Shown: positions 8,768 to 18,202, counted from the first letter of the stretch. The stretch: 64,000 nucleotides of DNA from Streptomyces sp. NBC_00572 (GCF_026341815.1 NZ_JAPENX010000001.1:6138001-6202000), one strand, 5' to 3'. Notes: generated by a model from the sequence alone, not told the origin. Translations and numbers: made by a program.

Positions 8768-8863
8768 ATGCGGCGCATCCTGATCAGCCCCCCGCCCCAA
8801 CGTCCCTGCAGGCCCGCCCCCCTCGACCTGCGCACGCCGTCCGGCCGTCCCCTGCCGTACTGA
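8768..8863 (+). CDS. Possible 31-aa ORF between USP B1 and the PEP-synthase-like gene
   Basis: ATG 8768 is preceded by GGAGAGG and gives a short basic, proline-rich peptide starting MRRILISPPPQ and ending at TGA 8861-8863. It fits the gap between the two larger genes, but there is no recognised family. It could be a leader or chance. Confidence 0.25.
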   Translation: MRRILISPPPQRPCRPAPLDLRTPSGRPLPY

Positions 8864-8890
8864 GGAGGCCGGAGAGCCGTGGAGGAGACC

Positions 8891-11029
8891 ATGGGACCGA
8901 TACGACACGTCGTACCGTTCACGGAACTGGGGCGGCACGATGTCAGCCGAGCGGGTGGCAAGAACGCCTCGCTGGGCGAGATGACCACCCGGCTCGGGGG
9001 CGCGGGCATCCGTGTCCCACCGGGATTCGCCACCACCGCCGAAGCGTACGAGGAACTGCTCGGTTCCCGAGACCTCCGCCGTCGCGTGGAGGCGCAGATC
9101 GACAGACTGCATGAGGGTGCCCCCCTCGATGAGGTCGGCGCGGCCATCCGGTCCCTCTTCCTGGTGGAGCCGTTGCCCGTGCCTCTGCGGGATGCCGTGC
9201 TCGCGGCGTACGAGCAGCTGGCCGAGGAGATCGGCCGGGAGTCGCCCGAGATGGCGGTGCGCAGCAGCGCGACGGCGGAGGACCTGCCCGAAGCGAGGGG
9301 GGAGACCGTCGTCAGCGGCCAGGTCGATCCGGACGAGTACACGGTGTTCAAGCCGAGCATGAAGGACCCGGCGCTGGACCCCGTCATCGACGTGCGGATC
9401 GGAGCCAAGCGGCTGAAGGCCGTGTACGCGGACACCGGGCTGACCCGCACGGTCGACACGCCCGACGGTGAGCGGAACCAGCGGGTCCTCGACGACGCGG
9501 AGATCCGCACGCTCGCCGGCTGGGCGGCGGCCGTGGAGGAGCACTACGGCTGCCCCATGGACATCGAATGGGCCAAGGACGGCCTCACCGGCGAGCTCTG
9601 GATCGTCCAGGCCCGCCCCGAGACGGTGCAGTCGCGTCGGCGCACCACCACCCTGACCCGCCGCCGGCTCACCGCCAGTCCCGGCGAACCGCTCGTCGAA
9701 GGCATCGCCGTCGGCGAGGCCATCGGCCAGGGCCGTGTCGTGGCGCTCGACGCACCCGTCGACCTCGACCGCTTCCCCCAGGGCGGCGTCCTCGTCACCG
9801 GCGTCACCGACCCTGACTGGGAACCCGTGATGAAGAGGGCCTCGGCCATCGTCACCGACCACGGGGGGCGCACCTCACACGCCGCCATCGTCAGCCGCGA
9901 ACTCGGCGTCCCGGCCGTCGTCGGAACCGGAAACGGGACACGGATCCTGCGTGACGGGGGTTCCGTCACGGTCTCCTGCGCCGAGGGAGGGAGCGGACGT
10001 GTCTACCAAGGGCTGCTCCCGTACGAGGAGACCCAGACCGACCTCGCGGAACTGCCCGCCACCCGAACCCGGGTGATGCTGAACCTGGCCGATCCATCAG
10101 CCGCGTTCCGCTGGTGGCGGCTCCCTGCGGACGGAGTGGGACTGGCGCGCCTGGAGTTCATCGTCGCCCTCCAGGTGAAGGTCCACCCCATGGCCCTGCT
10201 GCGTCCGGAGCGGCTCGACGCCCACGACCGGCATGTCATCGAGCGGCTCACCGAGGGCTACCTCGACCGAGGTGACTACTTCGTCGACCGAGTGGCCCAC
10301 GGCATCGCCCGGATAGCAGCCTCGCGCTGGCCGGCGCCCGTCGTCGTGCGCACCAGCGACTTCAAGACCAACGAGTACGCCAAGCTCCTTGGCGGCCGAC
10401 CCTTCGAACCGAACGAGGCCAACCCCATGATCGGCTGGCGCGGTGCGAGCCGGTACTACAGCGACGGCTACCGCGAGGGCTTCGCCCTCGAATGCCGCGC
10501 GCTGCGCCGCGTGCGCGAGGGGATGGGGCTGACGAACGTGGTCGTCATGATCCCCTTCTGCCGCACCCTCGGCGAGGCCGATCAGGTGCTCGCGGTGATG
10601 GCGGACGAGGGACTGGTACGGGGCGAGAACGGGCTGCAGGTGTACGTCATGGCGGAGATACCGGCCAACATCATCCTGGCCAGGGAGTTCGCGGAACGCT
10701 TCGACGGATTCTCGATCGGCAGCAACGACCTCACTCAGCTCACCCTCGGCGTCGACCGCGACTCCGAGGCCCTCGCCCATGTCTTCGACGAGCGGGACGC
10801 CGCCGTCGTCCGCAGCATTCAGACCCTTGCCGCCCGCGCCCACGCGGCAGGCCGCCCTGTCGGACTGTGCGGGCAGCGGCCCAGCGACGATCCGGGTTTC
10901 ACCGCGATCCTGGTCGACGCGGGCCTCGACTCGATATCCGTGGCGCCGGACAGCTTCGCGGCGGTCAAACAGCACGTGGCCCACGCGGAGACGACGCTCA
11001 AGAACGGCACCGGGCGAAGGGAGGAGTGA
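8891..11029 (+). CDS. ppsA: PEP synthase-like protein with internal deletion of the ATP-grasp domain (712 aa)
   Basis: By family, phosphoenolpyruvate synthase makes PEP from pyruvate and ATP through a phospho-histidine swivelling domain. Visible parts are the N-terminal GGKNASLGEM and AVRSSATAEDLP motifs, the swivelling domain with GGRTSHAAI (His330), and the complete PEP/pyruvate-binding TIM barrel ending in IGSNDLTQLTLGVDRDS and GLCGQRPSD. The stretch that normally lies between EDLPEA and GETVVSGQ (about 88 residues in E. coli PpsA, including the GQQ loop) is missing in frame, giving 712 instead of about 800 residues. ATP use is therefore probably lost. ATG 8891 follows GGAGGAG; GTG 8879, with GAGGAGG further up, is the alternative. 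Confidence 0.88.
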   Translation: MGPIRHVVPFTELGRHDVSRAGGKNASLGEMTTRLGGAGIRVPPGFATTAEAYEELLGSRDLRRRVEAQIDRLHEGAPLDEVGAAIRSLFLVEPLPVPLRDAVLAAYEQLAEEIGRESPEMAVRSSATAEDLPEARGETVVSGQVDPDEYTVFKPSMKDPALDPVIDVRIGAKRLKAVYADTGLTRTVDTPDGERNQRVLDDAEIRTLAGWAAAVEEHYGCPMDIEWAKDGLTGELWIVQARPETVQSRRRTTTLTRRRLTASPGEPLVEGIAVGEAIGQGRVVALDAPVDLDRFPQGGVLVTGVTDPDWEPVMKRASAIVTDHGGRTSHAAIVSRELGVPAVVGTGNGTRILRDGGSVTVSCAEGGSGRVYQGLLPYEETQTDLAELPATRTRVMLNLADPSAAFRWWRLPADGVGLARLEFIVALQVKVHPMALLRPERLDAHDRHVIERLTEGYLDRGDYFVDRVAHGIARIAASRWPAPVVVRTSDFKTNEYAKLLGGRPFEPNEANPMIGWRGASRYYSDGYREGFALECRALRRVREGMGLTNVVVMIPFCRTLGEADQVLAVMADEGLVRGENGLQVYVMAEIPANIILAREFAERFDGFSIGSNDLTQLTLGVDRDSEALAHVFDERDAAVVRSIQTLAARAHAAGRPVGLCGQRPSDDPGFTAILVDAGLDSISVAPDSFAAVKQHVAHAETTLKNGTGRREE

Positions 11030-11031
11030 CC

Positions 11032-11217
11032 ATGCCAAGGAAGGCACGACATCGAGTCGCTGCGGACACCGGGCTGCCGGCCCGGCGCGGTCTACGGGCG
11101 GCCACGGGAGACGCGCTGCCCGGTCGGCCCAGGAACCACCAGCTGCCCACGGAGGGAGCGATGGGACGTCCCTGGCGCCCGATTCACACGATCAAGGTGT
11201 CGACGTTCTTCCTCTGA
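11032..11217 (+). CDS. Small basic protein of unknown function (61 aa)
   Basis: ATG 11032 stands 2 bp after the PEP-synthase stop and has an excellent ribosome site (GGGAGGAG). The peptide is Arg/Pro-rich and ends in a hydrophobic IKVSTFFL tail. No family is recognised. The tight coupling suggests it belongs to the ppsA-like unit; it could equally be a relic of a longer gene. Confidence 0.45.
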   Translation: MPRKARHRVAADTGLPARRGLRAATGDALPGRPRNHQLPTEGAMGRPWRPIHTIKVSTFFL

Positions 11218-11272
11218 ACCGAGGGTTGATCGGCCGGACCGTGAGCAGGGGACCAGAAAGGAGGACGCGGCC

Positions 11273-11686
11273 ATGACGACCGCAAGGGAAATCATGCACG
11301 CCGGTGCAAGCTGCGTGCAGGAGAACGAGAACCTCATGCACGCCGCACGCCGCATGAGCGAACTGGATGTCGGCGCGCTGCCCATCTGCGGGCCGGACGA
11401 CCGGCTGCACGGCATCATCACCGACCGGGACATCGTGGTGAAGTGCCTCGCCAAAGGCAAGGACCCCCACCGGATGACGGCCGGAGACCTCGCCCAAGGC
11501 AAGCCGGTCACCGTGGACGCGGGCGCCGACAGCGAAGTGGTGCTCCGCACGATGCAGCACCACCGTGTCCGCCGCGTGCCAGTGATCGACGACCATCGCC
11601 TGGTCGGCATGATCAGTGAGGCGGACCTGGCGCGGCACCTGCCGGAGGAACGGGTGGGCCATTTCGTCGAGGAGATCTGCCGCTGA
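11273..11686 (+). CDS. hrp1: Hypoxic response protein 1-like CBS pair (137 aa)
   Basis: Two CBS domains and no BON domain. It aligns end to end with M. tuberculosis Hrp1 (Rv2626c): MTTAREIMHAG, the GALPICGPDDRLHGI block and HRVRRVPVIDDHRLVG. The two cysteines that I recall forming a disulfide in Hrp1 are at the same positions here (Cys14 and Cys39). Hrp1 is one of the most strongly DosR-induced proteins; its biochemical role is unresolved and no nucleotide has been shown convincingly. The start at ATG 11273 is behind AAAGGAGG. Confidence 0.93.
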   Translation: MTTAREIMHAGASCVQENENLMHAARRMSELDVGALPICGPDDRLHGIITDRDIVVKCLAKGKDPHRMTAGDLAQGKPVTVDAGADSEVVLRTMQHHRVRRVPVIDDHRLVGMISEADLARHLPEERVGHFVEEICR

Positions 11687-11709
11687 CAGCACCAGCGCTG
11701 TGGCGCCAT

Positions 11710-11749
11710 GGGCCGGTCGGTCCCCTCCTGGTGCGGCCCGTTCGGCCCC
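11710..11749. promoter_or_regulatory. Two DevR-like boxes upstream of the HspX-like gene
   Basis: GGGCCGGTCGGTCCC (11710-11724) and GGCCCGTTCGGCCCC (11735-11749; minus strand GGGGCCGAACGGGCC) are 25 bp apart and end 157 bp before the hsp20 start. The rest of 11750-11905 shows nothing else. Confidence 0.62.
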
Positions 11750-11905
11750 GTCGGACAGCCCCCTTGGACACTGCGCCACGCGACCTCGTGGGTGGAAGAG
11801 TGGGTTACGGAGTCGGACCGGGCTCCGCAACCCGATCCGCCGCCTGTCCGCACCTACTCGGGTCCACGGCGACCGTCCTGGGCCCCGTACATGAGGAGCA
11901 GAGCA

Positions 11906-12364
11906 ATGGCCGGAAGCAAGGTGGAACGCAGGCACAGCCTCTTCCCCGACTTCAACGACTGGTTCAACCGGGAGTTCCCAGGGCTGCCCGGGTGGCGCCC
12001 CGCGACGGCTGCTCACTCCATTCCCGTGGAGGTGACCAGCGGTGACGGCGTGTACGTGCTGCGGGCCGAGCTGCCGGGGATGGACCCGGACGACGACATC
12101 GGCATCACCGTCGACGACAACCTCATCACGGTGAGTGCGGAGCACAGCGAGAGCACGGAGGACAAGGAGCATTCAGAGTTCCGCTACGGATCGTTCCGCA
12201 GGACCGTGCGCCTCCCGGCCACGATCCGCGCCGACGACGTCGAGGCGTCGTACGCGGACGGCATTCTCACCATTCGTGTCCCGATGCCCGACGAGGAGAC
12301 CACGTCCGTTCGGACCGTTCCGGTGAAGCGGACCGACAAGCCGGCCGATGGCGCGGAGTCATGA
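11906..12364 (+). CDS. hspX: Small heat-shock protein, alpha-crystallin (Hsp20/HspX) family (152 aa)
   Basis: ATP-independent chaperone that forms oligomers and holds unfolding proteins. It resembles HspX/Acr (Rv2031c) throughout: HSLFPDFNDWF near the N-terminus, the alpha-crystallin core with YVLRAELPGMDPDDDIGI, FRYGSFRRTVRLP and the strand DGILTIRVP. Residues 40-145 make up the core. ATG 11906 is chosen because GAGGAG precedes it and the family begins there. It overlaps the flavodoxin gene by 4 bp, so the two are co-translated, and it sits behind DevR-like boxes as hspX does in mycobacteria. Confidence 0.93.
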   Translation: MAGSKVERRHSLFPDFNDWFNREFPGLPGWRPATAAHSIPVEVTSGDGVYVLRAELPGMDPDDDIGITVDDNLITVSAEHSESTEDKEHSEFRYGSFRRTVRLPATIRADDVEASYADGILTIRVPMPDEETTSVRTVPVKRTDKPADGAES

Positions 12365-12864
12365 ACGCCAAACGCGTCCTGGTCGCATACGGCAGCAAGG
12401 CCGGCGCGACCGCCGGGATCGCCGAAGAGATCGGCAAGACGCTCCGGGACGACGGCTTCGACGCCGTCGTCCTGCCGGCCGACACCGTCACCGACGTCAG
12501 CGGCTACGCCGGAGTCGTTCTCGGCGGAGCCCTCTACGCCGGGCACTGGACCGGCAAGGCACGACGGTGCGCCCGGCGCAACGCCGAACAGCTCAGCCAC
12601 CAACCTCTCTGGCTGTTCAGCAGCGGTCCCGTCGACAGTTCCGCGGAACAGCACGACATCCCGCCCGTACGAGGAGTCGCCCGGCGCATGAAGAAGCTCG
12701 GTGCGCGCGAGCACATGACCTTCGGTGGCGCCGTGACCGCCGAGACGTCGGACCCGGTCGCCCGGGCCATGGTGAAACGGGGCAAGGGCGGCGACTTCCG
12801 CAATCCGGAACGGATCCGGGCATGGGCCCACCACATCGGAACGGAACTCGGCGCCACCCCCTGA
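12361..12864 (+). CDS. Flavodoxin-domain protein (167 aa)
   Basis: FMN-binding flavodoxin fold, closest to the flavodoxin/HemG-like group. The N-terminal strand RVLVAYGSKAGATAGIAEEI contains the phosphate-binding loop, and GVVLGGALYAGHW is the second flavin contact. It is likely a cytoplasmic electron carrier or a protoporphyrinogen-oxidase-type protein; which of these cannot be told from sequence. It starts at ATG 12361 inside the hspX stop region (ATGA) and probably shares its transcript. Confidence 0.85.
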   Translation: MNAKRVLVAYGSKAGATAGIAEEIGKTLRDDGFDAVVLPADTVTDVSGYAGVVLGGALYAGHWTGKARRCARRNAEQLSHQPLWLFSSGPVDSSAEQHDIPPVRGVARRMKKLGAREHMTFGGAVTAETSDPVARAMVKRGKGGDFRNPERIRAWAHHIGTELGATP

Positions 12865-12912
12865 ACCGGGCCGCCGACAGGTTGGCGAGGCCACCCCAAC
12901 GGGAGGTGTGGC

Positions 12913-13500
12913 ATGCTCCACCACGAGCCGGGGGGCGAGGCCACCTCGTCCAGGAGACCCGCACGGCGCGCCGCCCTGGTCTTCGTGCTGTTGATCGCTG
13001 TGATCTGCGGTGCTGTGGCGGCCGGGAGTCTGTGGTCGGCGGGAGCCAGGGCCGACCGTGAACTTGCCGCTCACCGGCATCAGGTGACCGCGACCACCAC
13101 CGGGCCGGCGAAGGACCCGAACGTCGCCACCCGGTACGGCACGAAGCCGCAGGCCGTCGCACCGGCGGTGTGGGAACAGCCCGAGCACGTCCGCCGGTCC
13201 GGGAACATTCACGTCCCGACCCGGACGCCGGAGGGACGCGCCGTGACGATCTGGGTGGACGACGCAGGGTCCCCCGCCCGGCCTCCCGGCAGTGCTGCCG
13301 ACCGCGCCCTGACCTCGATGTCGGGCGGAGTGGCGGCGGCAGGCGTCACAGGGGTGACGGGCGCCGCCTTGGTCCTCCTCGTACGACGGCGGACCGAAGG
13401 TCACCGGCTCGCGGCCTGGGAACGCGAGTGGGAGCAGGTGGAACCCGTATGGTCCGGCCGACTCCACCGGGACAGCGGTGCGGGGGACGACGATGACTGA
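12913..13500 (+). CDS. Rv1733c-family membrane protein (195 aa)
   Basis: Two membrane segments (about residues 22-45, ALVFVLLIAVICGAVAAGSL, and about 139-160) flank an extracytoplasmic loop. It matches DosR-regulated Rv1733c in layout: HRHQVTATTTG after the first helix, VPTRTPEGRAVTIWVDDAG in the loop, and a basic cytoplasmic tail. Function is unknown in all members I know. The start at ATG 12913 has GGGAGG upstream. The last 8 bp overlap the ATPase gene. Confidence 0.82.
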   Translation: MLHHEPGGEATSSRRPARRAALVFVLLIAVICGAVAAGSLWSAGARADRELAAHRHQVTATTTGPAKDPNVATRYGTKPQAVAPAVWEQPEHVRRSGNIHVPTRTPEGRAVTIWVDDAGSPARPPGSAADRALTSMSGGVAAAGVTGVTGAALVLLVRRRTEGHRLAAWEREWEQVEPVWSGRLHRDSGAGDDDD

Positions 13501-16205
13501 CCGTGCCGGCAGCCGTGCCGGCCCGGATCGGACCTCTTCCTCCACCCAGGCGCTGCCCTTCGACCCCAGTGAACCGCTGCCCCGGCTGCGTCGTGAACTC
13601 GCCACGGGCCCGGACGGTCTCTCGGCCCGCGAGGCCGCCCGGCGCCTCGCCGTCCACGGACCGAACGAGGTACGGCGAAGGGTGCGCTCCTCCTTCGTGC
13701 GCGAGCTGGTCGGACAGCTGGTCCATCCCCTGGCCCTGTTGTTGTGGGCTGCCGCCGTCCTCGCCTTCGTCGCGGACCTGGCGGTCCTCGGGTGGGCGAT
13801 CCTCGCGGTCATCGCCGTCAACGCGGCTTTCGCCCTGCTCCAGGAACGTCAGGCGGAGCGGGCCGTGGAGACGCTCGCCCGCTATCTGCCCGAGCACGCC
13901 CTCGCCGTACGCGACGGGCAGCCGCGCGTCGTGGAGGCCCGTGACCTCGTACCGGGCGATCTGATCCTCCTGGAGGAGGGCGACAAGGTCCCCGCCGACG
14001 CGCACGTCACCGAGGGCGGGGTCGAGGTCGATCTGTCGATGCTCACGGGCGAGTCCGTGCCGGTGGAACGGATCGCCTCGGCCGGGATCCTCGGTGCCCC
14101 GCTGCTGGAGGAGCCGAACCTCGTCTTCAGCGGGACGACCTGTGCCGGGGGGGCAGGCGCGTGCCATCGTGTTCGCCACCGGAAACCACACCGAACTCGG
14201 TCGGATCGCCGCGCTCAGCCAGCGGACGCGGCGTGAGGCGAGCCCTCTGGAACGGCAGGTCAAGCGGGTCGCGTGGCTCATCGCCGGCGTCGCGACCGGC
14301 ATGGGCGTGGTGTTTCTCGTCCTCGGGGTGGCGGTCGGACTTCCGGTCACCGACTCCCTGACGTTCGCCATCGGGCTCCTCGTCGCCAATGTCCCCGAGG
14401 GACTTCTTCCGACCATCACGCTGGCCCTAGCCGTCGGCGTCCGTGCCCTTGCCCGCCGGGGTGCCCTGGTCAAACGGCTCAGCGCCGTGGAGACCCTCGG
14501 TTCCACGAGCGTCATCTGCACGGACAAGACGGGCACGCTCACCCGCAACAGCATGCGTCTCAGGGCGCTGTGGACGGTCGACCACGGGTCGGAGCCGGGC
14601 CCCTGGGCAGAGGAGTTGGCGAGGGCGGGCGCCCTGTGCACCACCGTCACGCGAGAAGCCGACGGCGAACTGCACGGCGACCCCACCGAGGCCGCCCTTG
14701 TCGCAGGGGCCGCCGACCACGGGGCTCCGGTGGATCTGCGTCGGCGCGACGCGGGACGGCGGGCGCTGTTCCGCTTCGATCCGCGGCTGCGCCTGATGTC
14801 GGTCGTGCAGGACGGGGAGGCGAAGGGCTCCATGCGGATCGTGGTCAAGGGTGCGCCCGAGGCGGTGCTGGACCGCCTCCTGCCCGGAACCGCGGCGGAC
14901 TCGGCCCGCGCCGCGGCCGAGGACCTGGCCCGGGGCGGCATGCGGGTCCTGGCCGTCGCCGTACGCGACGTGCCGAGTGGCGCGGAGCTGCCGTCACGCC
15001 GCCAGGACGTCGAGTCGGGGTTGGCCCTGCTCGGGCTCCTCGGGTTGTACGACCCGCCGCGCTCCGAGGTGGCGGAGGCCGTCCGCCGCTGCCACGAGGC
15101 TGGGATCCGGGTACACGTCGTCACGGGCGACAACGGCGCCACCGCCGCGGCCGTCGCCCGGGAGGTCGGCATCGGAGTACCTCGTCTGCACGTGGTCGCG
15201 GCGTCGGAGGCGCTGGGCGACGACGAGCTGGACCGCCTTCTCGTGGAAGGCGACGACGAGATCGTCTTCGCCCGCTCCTCGCCCGAGACGAAGCTCAAGG
15301 TGGCGGACACCCTGCGGGAGCACGGCCGGATCGTCGCCATGACGGGTGACGGCGTCAACGACGCCCCTGCACTGCACCGCGCGCACATCGGGGTGGCCAT
15401 GGGGCTCTCGGGCACTGACGTGGCCCGGGAGGCCGCCACGATGGTGCTCACGGACGACGACTTCGCCACCATCGTGACCGCGGTCGAAGCCGGGCGCCGG
15501 GTCTACGACAACGTACGCAAGTTCATCGTCTACATCTTCGCCCACGCGACGCCGGAGATCGTGCCCTTCCTCGTCTTCGCGCTCTCCGCCGGCGCGATAC
15601 CGCTTCCCCTGACCGTGCTGCAGATCCTCGCCATCGACCTCGGCACCGAGACCCTGCCGGCCCTCGCGCTCGGCAGGGAACGCTCCGAGCCCGGCATCAT
15701 GCAGCGGCCTCCGCGGCCGCGGCACCAGGGCGTGATCTCCCGAGACATGCTCATACGGAGCTGGGGATACCTGGGGCTCACGTCTGCGATCCTCGTCATG
15801 GCGGGCTACTTCTACGTGCTGTGGCGCGCGGGCTGGCAGCCGGGCGACCCCACGGGGACCGGCAGCCCCATGCACCACGCCTACGTGACGGCCACCACGG
15901 CCACCTTCGCCGGCATCGTCACCTGCCAGGTCGGCACGGCGTTCGCGGCCCGCACCGACCACGCGGCGCTGCGCGACATCGGAGTGTTCACCAACCCGCT
16001 GCTGCTCGCCGGCATCGCCTTCGAGCTCGCGTTCACGGCCGCCCTCGTCTACGCGCCCCCGCTCCAGCATCTCTTCGGCACGGCCGCCCTTCCTCTGGAC
16101 GTCGTCCTGCTCGTCGCGACGTTCCCGGTGCTGGTGTGGGGCACCGACGAGCTGCGGCGTGCCAGGCGGCGCCGTCAGCGGACGTCGGCCTTCCCCGGTT
16201 CGTGA
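13493..16205 (+). pseudogene. ctpF: CtpF-like P-type cation ATPase interrupted by a one-base frameshift
   Basis: P2-type ATPase of about 903 residues once joined, the length I recall for M. tuberculosis CtpF (Rv1997), which transports Ca2+ or another cation. Visible landmarks are MLTGESVPV (actuator), ICTDKTGTLT (phosphorylated Asp) and MTGDGVNDAPAL (hinge), with membrane helices at both ends. Frame 1 runs from ATG 13493 to a stop at 14236; homology continues in the next frame to 16205. The break is a run of seven G at 14147-14153; with six G the reading would be CAGGQARAIVFATG, as in relatives. It may be a true lesion, slippage site or sequencing error. Confidence 0.85.
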
Positions 16206-16518
16206 CCGCCCTGGTCGAGTCGGAAGGGCGGGTAGGCGTCCGTCATGAGGCTCGCGTAGGCGACGACGCGCAGGACCCAGCGGTTCAGTCCGACGGTCAG
16301 GGCGAACAGGTCACGCGGATACCGGTCGGTGAAGGCCACGGCGAAGCCCGCGATGAGCGCCAGCAGGGTGATCAGGCCGCTGCTCCACCATCCCGCGTGC
16401 ACGCCGCTGGTGAAGAAGGCGATCACGAGGTACTGGGGGATGGCGAGCAGCCACCAGGCCGGCTGTCGAGTTCGGCGGATACCGCCACGGGACCATACGG
16501 GGCGCCAGGGGTGTCCAC
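16175..16518 (-). pseudogene. Collapsed DUF4389 membrane-protein gene
   Basis: A GTG at 16518 behind GAGGAAG starts MDTPGAPYGPVAVSAELDSR, typical of the N-terminus of DUF4389 proteins. Within about 60 bp homology jumps to another frame reading WWLLAIPQYLVIAFF, then TDRYPRDLFALTVGLNRWVLR and the C-terminus YPPFRLDQGGHEP. As I know the family, the protein has two similar membrane modules; here the first module is mostly gone and the remnant is frameshifted. This fits deletion between the internal repeats near 16460. Its 3' end overlaps the ATPase gene by 31 bp. Confidence 0.65.
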
Positions 16519-16523
16519 GATCG

Positions 16524-17129
16524 TCACTTCCTCGACAGGTCGTCGTCTTCGTAGGTGAGCCGGTCGACGACCCCCACGACGCCGTCGACGCTGTTGCAGA
16601 GCCTGAGGAGCACCGGCACGAGGCTGCGGCGGCGGACCGTGCCACTGAGGGTGACCTTGCCGTCCTCGACCTCCACCGAGAGGGCCGACGGGCTCAGCCC
16701 CAGGGTGTGGGTGACCACGTCTTCGACGATCTCCTCCTGGATCGCCCGGTCGCGGCGCAGGAAGAGCTGGACGAGGTCGCTGCGGCTGAGTACGCCTACG
16801 AGGCGCCCGCCGTCGTCGACCACGGGCAGGCGCTTGACCCTGGCCCGGTCCATCACACGGGCGGCCCGCACCACGCTCCACTCGGGTCGGGCGACGACGG
16901 CGGGGCTCGACATGAGCGCGCCCGCGGAGTCGAGCCCGGCCCCGGCGGCACGGCGGCGTATCAGGTCCGCTTCCGAGACCACGCCCAGTGGCCGGTTCGC
17001 CTCGTCCACCACGCACACCGCGGTGATGTCGAACTCGTTCAGGAGCCGTGCGATCTCCTTGAACGTCGTGCCCGGAACGACGCTGACGGCCGTGGGGGTC
17101 ATCAGATCCGCGACGCTGCGGTGCCTCAT
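16524..17129 (-). CDS. CBS-CBS-BON protein 3 (201 aa)
   Basis: CBS domains at about residues 7-62 and 76-132 (VKRLPVVDDGGRLVGVLSRS), BON domain about 140-195 (VEVEDGKVTLSGTVRRRS). It begins MRHRSVADLMTP, closely matching CBS-BON 1. The start is ATG 17129. Probably a cytoplasmic adenine-nucleotide sensor; the BON partner is unknown. It lies downstream of the K+ channel gene on the same strand (47 bp gap), so the two may be co-transcribed. Confidence 0.88.
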   Translation of the reverse strand: MRHRSVADLMTPTAVSVVPGTTFKEIARLLNEFDITAVCVVDEANRPLGVVSEADLIRRRAAGAGLDSAGALMSSPAVVARPEWSVVRAARVMDRARVKRLPVVDDGGRLVGVLSRSDLVQLFLRRDRAIQEEIVEDVVTHTLGLSPSALSVEVEDGKVTLSGTVRRRSLVPVLLRLCNSVDGVVGVVDRLTYEDDDLSRK

Positions 17130-17176
17130 CGCTCGTCACCTTCTCGCGCGTTCGACCGGTGGCCCCCTCCCATCTC

Positions 17177-18088
17177 TCAGGATCGCCCGCTTCCGCCGTC
17201 CTGGGGAGGGCCGTCCGGTCCCTGGGGTTGCCCGTGGGCGTCGTCGTAGGCCGCGAAGACCCGCTCGGGTCCCTCGCCTGTGCGCAGGAAGCGCTCGTCG
17301 AGCACGACGGCCAGGTCTTCCAGTGCCCTGCGCAGTACCGACGCGGAGAGCCGGACGTCCGGGTGATGCGCCCCGGTGGCTCGGTCCGCGAGGCCGACGG
17401 CGTAGCGGAGCTGCCGGGGCAGGGACGTGTTCTCGTCCCCGTCGTGGAAGTAGTACGACTCGGCGTACTGCAGGAAGTCGACCGTGATGGTGCAGAGGGC
17501 GGAGGCGAGTCCGTCGAGGAGCGCCGCGCCCCCGTCGGAGTCGAGCGCCTGGGCGGTGGCGCGGCTGCGGCGCACGTGCGACAGCCGCAGGGCCAGCGCT
17601 CTGCGGCGGGCCAGCGCCGGGTAGATACCGAGGATCCAGGCGACGGTCGCCGACAGCAGGACGAAGCCCACGAGGGCCTCCATGGGGGCGAGTACGCGCA
17701 GCCATCCGGAAGTCGGCGCGATGTCGCCGAGGCCGAGCGTAGCCAGGGTGACCAGGGAGATGTAGAGGGCGTCGAGCGGGCCCGCGTGTTCGGAGGGGAC
17801 GAGCCCTGCCGCGTAGGAGAACTCTTCCGGCATGTGGGGCCAGTAGATGAGCCCCCATCCCACGGCCACGGTCAGTGCCCACGTGGCGACGACCGTCACC
17901 ATGCCGAGCGGGCCCGAGAGCCCCGCCGACCGCCGGCGCTTGCCGAGGCGCGGGGACAGCCACCACAGCGACACCATCACGAGCCTGCTCAGACCTCCGT
18001 GGCGGGTCGGGTGCCAAAGGGTGTGGAACACGTCCCGGAGGATGAACAGCACCAGGACAGCGCCCGCGGGCGTCGCAAGCCAGGTCAT
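17177..18088 (-). CDS. Two-pore-type potassium channel family protein (303 aa)
   Basis: Membrane protein with about four N-terminal helices: LATPAGAVLVLFILRDVF near residue 4, a second near 60-80, a pore loop, and a last helix near 137-155. The filter is TLATLGLGDIAP, the place of the K+ signature TVGYGD, so conduction or selectivity may differ. A soluble C-terminal half of about 140 residues follows, with no clear RCK domain. The start at ATG 18088 has GGGAAGG upstream. In this island it could set membrane potential under energy limitation; that is inference. Confidence 0.8.
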   Translation of the reverse strand: MTWLATPAGAVLVLFILRDVFHTLWHPTRHGGLSRLVMVSLWWLSPRLGKRRRSAGLSGPLGMVTVVATWALTVAVGWGLIYWPHMPEEFSYAAGLVPSEHAGPLDALYISLVTLATLGLGDIAPTSGWLRVLAPMEALVGFVLLSATVAWILGIYPALARRRALALRLSHVRRSRATAQALDSDGGAALLDGLASALCTITVDFLQYAESYYFHDGDENTSLPRQLRYAVGLADRATGAHHPDVRLSASVLRRALEDLAVVLDERFLRTGEGPERVFAAYDDAHGQPQGPDGPPQDGGSGRS

Positions 18089-18202
18089 CCAGGCAGCCTT
18101 CCCACGAGCGGCGATGGAGTCCCGCCCTCCGCCTTCGATCTCAGCCCCCTGGCGGCGCCCGCTCGCCCCATCGGGCGCAGCCTCCGCCGCGTGCCCCCGG
18201 TG

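Noticed and set aside
17130..17176. DevR-like box near GTTCGACCGGTGGCCCC
   Set aside because: The half-sites do not form a palindrome with the spacing of the other sites.
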